Source: Hsuehochloa calcarea | Lineage: Eukaryota > Streptophyta > Magnoliopsida > Poales > Poaceae | Direction of reading: 5' to 3' | Assembly: GCA_036346395.1 (NCBI GenBank) | Contig: CM070615.1 | Coordinates: 8,251,534 to 8,315,533 of the forward strand | DNA: 64,000 nucleotides | Shown: one piece after another, positions 58,039 to 64,000 of the stretch | Numbering within the stretch: position 1 is the stretch's first letter | Layout: every line of letters starts with the position of its first letter | Notes under the pieces: generated by a model | The model's database searches: none | Told to the model about the DNA's origin: nothing | The model's input: only the letters and a program-made list of their open reading frames with translations | Made by a program: the position numbers and the translations under genes

Positions 58039-58830
58039 ATTTTGTTTATTAACTGTGTAGTTAGTTAATTAGTAGTACTTAATTAGTTGTAGTTATTTAG
58101 GTGTAATTAATTTAGTCGTTATCATTTAAGCATAATTAAATTTGTGGTAGTTAGTTACTTGCAATTAATTAGATCGTAATTAGTTAGTCATAGTTAAATT
58201 AATCTTATATATTTATTCACCACATCGTTAATTAGTTACGAATTAATTAGTCATAATTAGCTAGTGTTAGTTAACTAATTAGTCATATATCATTAGCTGC
58301 AATTAATTGGTTGTAGCTAATTAAGTATAAATTAATTGGTCATGCTTAATTAGTCATAAATAATTTAGTCGTATTTAGTTAGTCGTAATTCATTTAGTGG
58401 TCCATTTAAGTCATAATTAATTTAGTGGTCGTATTAAGTCGTAATTATTTATTTGTAATTAATCTGTGATAATTAACTAGTTGTAATTAAATTAGTGGTA
58501 TTTAATTCATCGTAAATAATATAGTCCTAAATAATTTAGTTGTCATTATTAAGTTGTAATTCTTTATTTGTAATTCATTTGTCGTAATTAATTATTCCTA
58601 ATTAATTTAGTGTTATTTAATTACTCGTATTAATCTTGTCACAACTAATTTAGTCGTAATTATTTAGTCACAATTAATTAAGTATTTGTTAATTGGTCAT
58701 ACTTAATTAGTCGTAATTAATTTGGTCATAGTTGATTAGTGTTTATTAGTTTTTTTTCCATATTTAGTCGTAATTTTTAATTTCTACTAATTTATCGTTA
58801 TTATTAATTTATTTACTAATAATCTGTGCC
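58039..58830. repeat. Degenerate AT-rich short-motif repeat (TAATTAGT family)
   Basis: About 790 bp are built of variants of TTAGTCGTAATTAATT, dozens of times and irregularly spaced, with no coding frame. The right flank of Gypsy-E opens directly into it. Confidence 0.85.
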
Positions 58831-58901
58831 TTTTATCTCTTCCAAGTCATGCTTCTACTGGACCTACTGGAACACTTCTACGACGAGCACACCGGTGCAA
58901 G

Positions 58902-59190
58902 TTCTGGATCACCAGAGACGCGGATGGCCCTCCACCCCTCGTGCTTCTGTCCAAGATGCATTATTGACAGCTTGATGCTTGCTACGTCCCAATCCTTTGG
59001 GGCACGGGCTTGTTGCCCTTTGCGAGGCTACTCTTGGTCGGACGCTACTTTACCCTGGACATCAGTCTAATACCAGCACTTGTCAATAGGTGGAGACCCG
59101 AGACGCACACCTTCTACTTTCGGTGGGGAGATATGACAGTCACTCTCTAGGATATCTCATTCTTGACCGGTCTCCACCTTCCACTTTCGA
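58902..59190 (+). pseudogene. Plant mobile domain (PMD / MAIN-like) pseudogene fragment
   Basis: One plus frame from 58902 reads FWITRDADGPPPLVLLSKMH, stop (58965-58967), GRYFTLDISLIPALVNRWRP, ETHTFYFRWGDMTVTL, stop (59148-59150), DISFLTGL. The block ALVxRWRPETHTFHxxxGEMxxTLxDVxxLxGL is the core of the aminotransferase-like plant mobile domain. Genes with this domain (e.g. MAIN) act in the nucleus, and many copies travel with transposons. Two in-frame stops and loss of similarity after 59190 mark it as a dead fragment. Confidence 0.68.
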
Positions 59191-61560
59191 ACTTCGCTGC
59201 CTCGTGTCATGGTAGGTCGTCCATGACCCTGACGTAACGAAGCCTCGTCCGACTGGAGTATCACTTGATGTACTCGTCATACGTCCCGGGGTCGTAGGAG
59301 CATCCTCTTGGACAACATCCTCCAAGACGCGGAGCCAGCCCTAAACCCAAGGGAACATCCTGTCCGTAACCAGGGACTCCCTTCCTACTGTACCTGTGGA
59401 ATGCAAAACAATTGTTTCATAGGTACGTAAGGCAAATGGTATGGCAGAAGTAAAACATAAACTTACATATAGACGTTCGGCGCCATCCGCTGCCACCAAC
59501 GGGATGGGACCTTCTGTCGCAGACCGAACTGGCACATCACCCGATGCACGTGGTACTCCTGCACAAGGACATCGTGCACCAAGGACCTCCGCGTGTACCA
59601 GTACGCATGGTCTCACGTGCACAGACTCGACAGACCTTGAGGTTCACACGCATACACCCTCTCGGGAATGAATGACTACGTAACTGAGAGTGACAAGTGA
59701 ACTCCCAGAAAGACAAGCATCATTTGAACTTTCTTTTGCATTATATTGCTTCCAGTTTTTGTTAGTTAGATGCAATGATAATTGCTTGCATACTTATTTT
59801 GATTATAGCGCTATTATTTTTGTGATGGGTGGTTAGTTATATCCTATTCATGAGGCTATCCTTGAATTATTTCCAGTACCTACATGCTTAAGTTAGGTTG
59901 TGTGAAATATATTATTTGGGGTTGCTTAGCTATGCAAGTCTAGTGCGGTAGTTTTGATTGTCGGGAATAACGCGACAATCATGGGAGACACAACTCTCTT
60001 GTTATCCTTCTATTCCAGATCTTCGTATCTATTTCTAAAGTTAAATTTTGTCGTTTTAAAAGTGTTTTGAGTCTAGACAAGTGGTTGCTAGTGAAGGTGC
60101 CTTCGTGCACGAGATCGGGTATGTAGTTGACTTATCCGGACAGCTAAGGACCGAGCTTTGGACTGTCATTCGAAGTAACTATCGTGCTACCACGCGCGGT
60201 ATATGGGTGCCACTTGGTCAAGTAGGGGGAGGGTTGTATTGGGTTGGGTTCCTGGTGGTTTCAGGTTTTGAGGACATTTGTGTTCGATTATTTGTTCGTA
60301 GGAGCCGATGTAATTTTCTATTGTGTGCATGGGAGCACTAATTTCGATTATTTACATTGCATCGGTATATCACACATAACTTGCGAGCCTGCTTAGCAAA
60401 TGCTATCAGTCATTTGTACTAAGTTGGGGGTTCGTCTTGCAAGGGGAACCTGGCCTAATATCGTATTTCTTGCCAAAAAGTACCAAATCTCGACGTTCCC
60501 GGCCGACACACCATAGGAAGTGTGTTTAATCCGGTGGCTTACGGTTTAGTCGGAGTCGCGTGGGTAAAGTAGTACACCTCTGCAAAGATAAAACTATTCG
60601 AATAGTCGTGTCCACGGTTATAGACACACTTGGTTTGGGAAGACATCATCGCTACCCTTTTCTATTAAAATTTGATGGTTATAACTTGGTATTCGGCATG
60701 AACGGGTGTTTATGTACTTTAGTTTATCAAAGTGGGCTGCCACTTTGGTATTTGTTTGTTCACTTTATTTACAAATGTATCACTTTATTACATGCTTTAC
60801 TTCTACTTCAAATCTAATTTTTAAATGGCAATTGAAAAACTAGTATGTGTAGGTTGGAAATGGTTGCGTTTTTCTGCAAAACTAAGCCACTCCCACTATC
60901 CTTTGATTGCCCAATATGCATAACTATTTTTTTTTGTGTAAGAATTGCGAGTACCTTTGTACTTAGTCAGATGTTTACTGGTCTTTCAGGCGAGGAGGAC
61001 TTCGTGCCCGACGAGCTTGTCAGTGACGATTTAGGCGACACTGACGAGTAGTGTTGTTATCTAACCCCCAGTCGGTTGCCTTGGGTTATGGGCATACCTT
61101 GCTGGACCTTTTGGTTTATTTATCTTGCTTCCGCTGTTATTTATCACTCTTATTTGAATTTGACCGGTCGACCGTTATGTACTAGTTGTAGACTTAAGTA
61201 TTATGTGTATGTCTTTTGGATTGTTAACGTATGATGTTGTATGGATATGATCAACGTTGAATGAGAGTATGAGTGTATTGGTCGTTGATCTTGGGAGCCA
61301 ACACAGCCTCATACTCGATGTTATGAATCCCACTTTAACTTGTCTAAGCATTGGCTTTGACCGTTTGGAGAACCAATAATCATGTAGTGCTTGCAGAGGA
61401 GCAGCGCGTATGATCACCGGGGCTCTAGTTTCGGCCGGGCTCCTCACTTGGATGGAGTTAAGGTGGAATTCATTCACTTGAGGCCTAGAGTTATTTCCAT
61501 AAAATCGGGGAAGTCTCGGTCTTACAGAAATAACCCGGGGGTCCTCACATTATCGTATGA
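59191..61560. other. Unclassified, retroelement-like non-coding sequence
   Basis: No gene is supported. The stretch 59880-60560 has the look of grass gypsy internal non-coding sequence. A short plus frame near 60970-61051 ends EEDFVPDELVSDDLGDTDE. The sequence before 61549 closes with GGGTCCTCACA, which could be an LTR end. Without a partner LTR I cannot define an element. Confidence 0.35.
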
Positions 61561-61587
61561 CCACCTGGATTAAAAAAAATTTTGGCT

Positions 61588-61808
61588 TCGTCTCTGGCCA
61601 TAAATGGACTTTTCTGAGGCTAGCAGGCAATTGCTCGATGCTCGTTCCATCCCTTCAAATCGAATTGTAGCACCCTTCGATATTTAATTCTCATCATATA
61701 GCATCCTTTACAAAAAATTTCTAGCACCGTCCTGACCATAAATGGACTTCTATGAGGCCAACCGACAAATGCTCGATGTTTATTCCATCCCTTCAAATCG
61801 AATTGTAG
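61588..61808. repeat. Internal direct repeat in the LRR pseudogene end
   Basis: Two units of about 82 bp (61588-61669 and 61724-61808) share CCATAAATGGACTT, TGCTCGATG and TTCCATCCCTTCAAATCGAA, with about 55 bp of different sequence between them. Confidence 0.8.
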
Positions 61809-62046
61809 CTCGAGCCTCTGTAGCCTGGGAACAGCCCCCGCTTCAGAGGTTAGGAATGGTTTAGGACAAGAGAGTACCAGGTGCTTGAGATGTACTACCG
61901 GTCTGACAGAGTTCAAGATCGCTCATGCCGATCAGCTCGCCGAGGTACTCGATATTATCCACTGAGTTTTCTGCCAAATTAAACCACTTTAAGATTTGCA
62001 GGGATTTCAAGTTGCTAATCCCGTCGGGCAACACCGTACCAAGCGG

Positions 62047-62339
62047 CAGTGAAAAACTTACCGGTGAAATTTCGCCGGTTACCGCCGGTAACACTGGTTA
62101 AAGGCGGCAGCCGGTAGAAATTCAAACCGGCGGCGAAAAATCGGTTTTGATAAAATTTATTTAAAAAAATTCGAATTTGCATGAATTATGTTCGAATTTC
62201 ATTTTTTTTAATTTAAAATTCGAAAATTTCAAAAAAAAAATTTGTAAAAATTTTAGCCGAATTTTTTTATTTTCGCCGGTAACTGGCCTCACCGGTCACC
62301 TTCGGTAAAAAAAAAATCATCCCGAGAAGTTTTTCGCTG
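62047..62339. mobile_element. hAT-type MITE (293 bp)
   Basis: Termini CAGTGAAAAACTT and AAGTTTTTCGCTG form 13-bp inverted repeats with one mismatch. The 8-bp flanks ccaagcgg (62039-62046) and ccaagcgc (62340-62347) match in seven of eight positions, the TSD length of hAT elements. The related site at about 33290-33300 in copy 1 lacks the insert. Subterminal ACCGGTGAAATTTCGCCGG and GCCGGTAAC palindromes and an AT-rich core fill it. No transposase is coded. Confidence 0.88.
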
Positions 62340-62480
62340 CCAAGCGCGAACTATCAGATGAGACACCGGGGGCAAACCAACTAGCTCCGATGGAATGCTC
62401 ACTTTTCCCCTAAATCCACCATCTAACTCCATTGTCTCCAAATCTCGAAACTCATACAGTAGCATTGAATCTTTAAATAT

Positions 62481-63031
62481 CTCGTAGCTGGGTTCAAAAA
62501 AGTGAGGAAGGAAGGGGGGTTGTATTGTCGTCAGAATATGTCATCAGTTTTGAGGTTTTGAACAATGTTATTCTTAAGTGATTGATCATCTCAAAAGCAA
62601 CACCATGCTTGATTAGGGCTTAAGTGAGTAACAACTACAGTGTGTAGTTCCTCAAAAAAAAAACTCCTAGAGTGCATAAAATTTATTCAAGATTACAAAA
62701 GATTGCATATAAATACAAGATAGCGGCAGTTTAAGCACTAAGTAGAATGAATTAAAGTAAACAGAGAAGTACGAAAGAACAAGAGCAGAGAATGGAACGT
62801 TCAAACAAAACATCAATCAGTGGTTCGGCTGGTATTACAATAACTGGTTGAGGGTTCCGAGTATTTCGCCTGAAAAGTTCACCATTTGCCACAAGAACAG
62901 CAACTAGATAAGAGCACAAGATCTTAGTACTGCAAAAAGGAACAATTAACGACAGTGAAAAGAAAAATGATAAAACAAAAGGATGTTCTGCTTGAATCGT
63001 TGCTGCCCGTCGTTGGCTAATCATCGGTCCA
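62481..63031 (-). other. 3' UTR-like sequence, copy 2
   Basis: Matches 33446-33957, including the AATAAA at 62687-62682 (minus). No gene is supported. Confidence 0.6.
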
Positions 63032-63284
63032 TCAATTAAAGATAAAGTTGATAGTCCCCGCTTCAAAGACATCGAAACGTAGCTCGAGCCTCTGGAGCCT
63101 GGGCATAGTCCCCGCTTCAAAGGTCGGGAACGGTTTAGGACAACCGAACACCAGGTCCCTAAGGGCTCGGAATGCCACGCCAGTGCCGGGGATGACAACC
63201 CTTTCTTCTTCCGGACATTCTTGAATACACAACCGGAGGTGGACAAGGGAGGGCAAGCCTGCAAGAATACCAACACCATCTTGA
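63032..63284 (-). pseudogene. NLR LRR C-terminus joined to copia gag, copy 2 (deleted end)
   Basis: Minus strand: QDGVGILAGLPSLVHLRL, IPGTGVAFRALRDLVFGCPK, LQRLELRFDVFEAGTINFIF. Compared with copy 1 about 150 bp are missing and replaced by a 16-bp stretch (AGTCCCCGCTTCAAAG) that also occurs about 50 bp away, as in templated filler DNA. A 3-bp insertion adds one residue in ECPEEERVV. Confidence 0.83.
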
Positions 63285-63968
63285 TTTTGACCAGCTCTTA
63301 TAGCCGTTTGGACTTTTACCCCGAGATCCATTGTTTGAGTTCTTCTCCTCTTGCCTGCCACGAATAAATAAGCATGCTCCTTGCGAGCTTGAATTTTCAG
63401 AAGGTATCATATGTTTCATCTTCTCCTTTGCATGCAAAGCTTCATAAACTTCATTAAGAGTGAGAGTATCTCTACTATATAATATGGTATCTCTGAAATT
63501 TGAAAAAGAACTAGGCAGTGAACACAAAAGAATAAGACCCAAATCCTCATCATCATATTTTACCTCCATCGACTCTAGGCCGGTAACGATCTCCTTAAAC
63601 ACCGAAAGATGATCAAGCACAGATCCTCTTTCTTGCAATTTATGAGAGTACAATTTCTGCTTGAGATGCATCTTGCTGGTGAGATCCTTTGTCATGGAGA
63701 TTTGTTCAAGCTTCAGCCATAATGCAGCAGATGTCTTCTGCTTTAAAACATCCTGCAAAATATCATTTGATAAATGTAGGTGAATCTGAGATAAAGCCTT
63801 ACGGTCTTTGCGCTTCTCATCTGCGGTCCATTCGATAGGTTGTTTATCAAAACCTTCCAATGCATCATCCAAATCCATCTGTGCCAACACAGTCCTCATC
63901 TTTACTTGCCACAGCGAAAATCTTGTATCTCGACTCAGGAGTGGAAGATCATACTTCAAAGTCGCCAT
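63279..63968 (-). pseudogene. Copia gag fragment (UBN2-type), copy 2
   Basis: The ATG at 63968-63966 starts the same gag as at 35060, here without the A-run frameshift. The frame is open for 269 codons down to 63159, the last 40 being LRR DNA read out of frame. Gag ends at GYKSWSKSR, before any zinc knuckle. The expected leader and LTR would lie beyond the window edge. Confidence 0.88.
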
Positions 63969-64000
63969 GAGGAATAGAACCTAAAATTTGCTGGTACTGA

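Larger units (their letters stand above)
61565..62480 (-). pseudogene. NLR leucine-rich-repeat fragment, copy 2
   Basis: Minus strand from 62470: YEFRDLETMELDGGFRGKVS, IPSELVGLPPVSHLIV, interrupted by the hAT MITE, then LPDGISNLKSLQILKWFNLA, NSVDNIEYLGELIGMSDLEL, a jump to LKHLVLSCPKPFLTSEAGAV and PRLQRLELQFDLKGW. It is homologous to the last third of the NLR at 36246-39355 with a deletion between the repeats. Its end (61588-61808) is internally duplicated. The CC and NB-ARC parts are absent. Confidence 0.84.
61905..64000 (-). repeat. Segmental duplication, copy 2 (continues beyond window)
   Basis: Collinear with 33167-35092. It contains the extra MITE at 62047-62339 and lacks about 150 bp of the LRR end near 63050. 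Confidence 0.93.

Noticed and set aside
60081..60341. 86-codon plus frame
   Set aside because: No recognisable domain; the surroundings look like non-coding retroelement sequence.
1..64000. tRNA or rRNA genes
   Set aside because: I saw no cloverleaf-like A/B-box pairs or rRNA sequence; the tRNA-like matches are only retroelement primer-binding sites.

Overview
This is a plant nuclear DNA window, almost certainly from a grass (Poaceae). The evidence is a nested stack of long Sirevirus-type Ty1/copia retrotransposons, Ty3/gypsy elements, MITEs, a grass-style CC-NB-ARC-LRR resistance gene cut by one GT-AG intron, and the absence of bacterial gene organisation. Roughly three quarters of the 64 kb is retrotransposon.

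Layout. Positions 1-4087 hold a minus-strand Ty3/gypsy element (Gypsy-1: partial 3' LTR, PPT, integrase, RNase H, RT, protease, broken zinc knuckle). It stops abruptly at about 4083-4087, where it is joined to the interior of a plus-strand copia element (Copia-D, 4083-33166, 5' LTR missing). Copia-D is split by two later minus-strand copia insertions, each with two LTRs and a perfect 5-bp target-site duplication: Copia-A (4891-15799, TSD ggttt) and Copia-B (17013-28055, TSD caagg). The Copia-D 3' LTR (31334-33166) abuts a leucine-rich-repeat pseudogene fragment.

Positions 33167-40100 are a resistance-gene island on the minus strand. It has an LRR fragment, a 3'UTR-like stretch, a chimera of copia gag with the LRR C-terminus, a copia leader, PBS and single LTR (35815-36102), and then a two-exon CC-NB-ARC-LRR gene (39355-36246, 842 codons) with a TIR element just upstream of its ATG. 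Positions 40120-41232 carry a tandem repeat and a promoter-like leader. A non-autonomous gypsy element with gag but no RT or integrase (Gypsy-E, 41233-58038) follows. Its gag is split by a third minus-strand copia (Copia-C, 44196-55377, TSD gatat). From 58039 there is an AT-rich repeat, a plant-mobile-domain pseudogene, unclassified retroelement-like sequence, and from about 61565 a second, diverged copy of the LRR / copia gag-LRR segment. That copy carries a 293-bp hAT MITE and runs off the window.

How the parts relate. The only gene that looks able to make a full host protein is the NLR at 39355-36246; its last codons are altered by a 1-bp deletion relative to paralogous copies. The other genes are retroelement gag/pol, mostly frameshifted. 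Many frameshifts in the apparently young copies A, B and C fall at CTG/CAG trinucleotides. That looks more like a base-calling or polishing artefact at methylated repeats than natural decay, so the 'pseudogene' labels for those copies are provisional. I found no undescribed system that I would defend strongly. The most interesting signals are the palindromic GGTCGGACC arrays in the copia LTRs and a stray patch inside Copia-A, the duplicated gag-LRR chimera at the NLR cluster, the CTG/CAG error pattern, and the CxxC-rich coiled-coil gag extensions.
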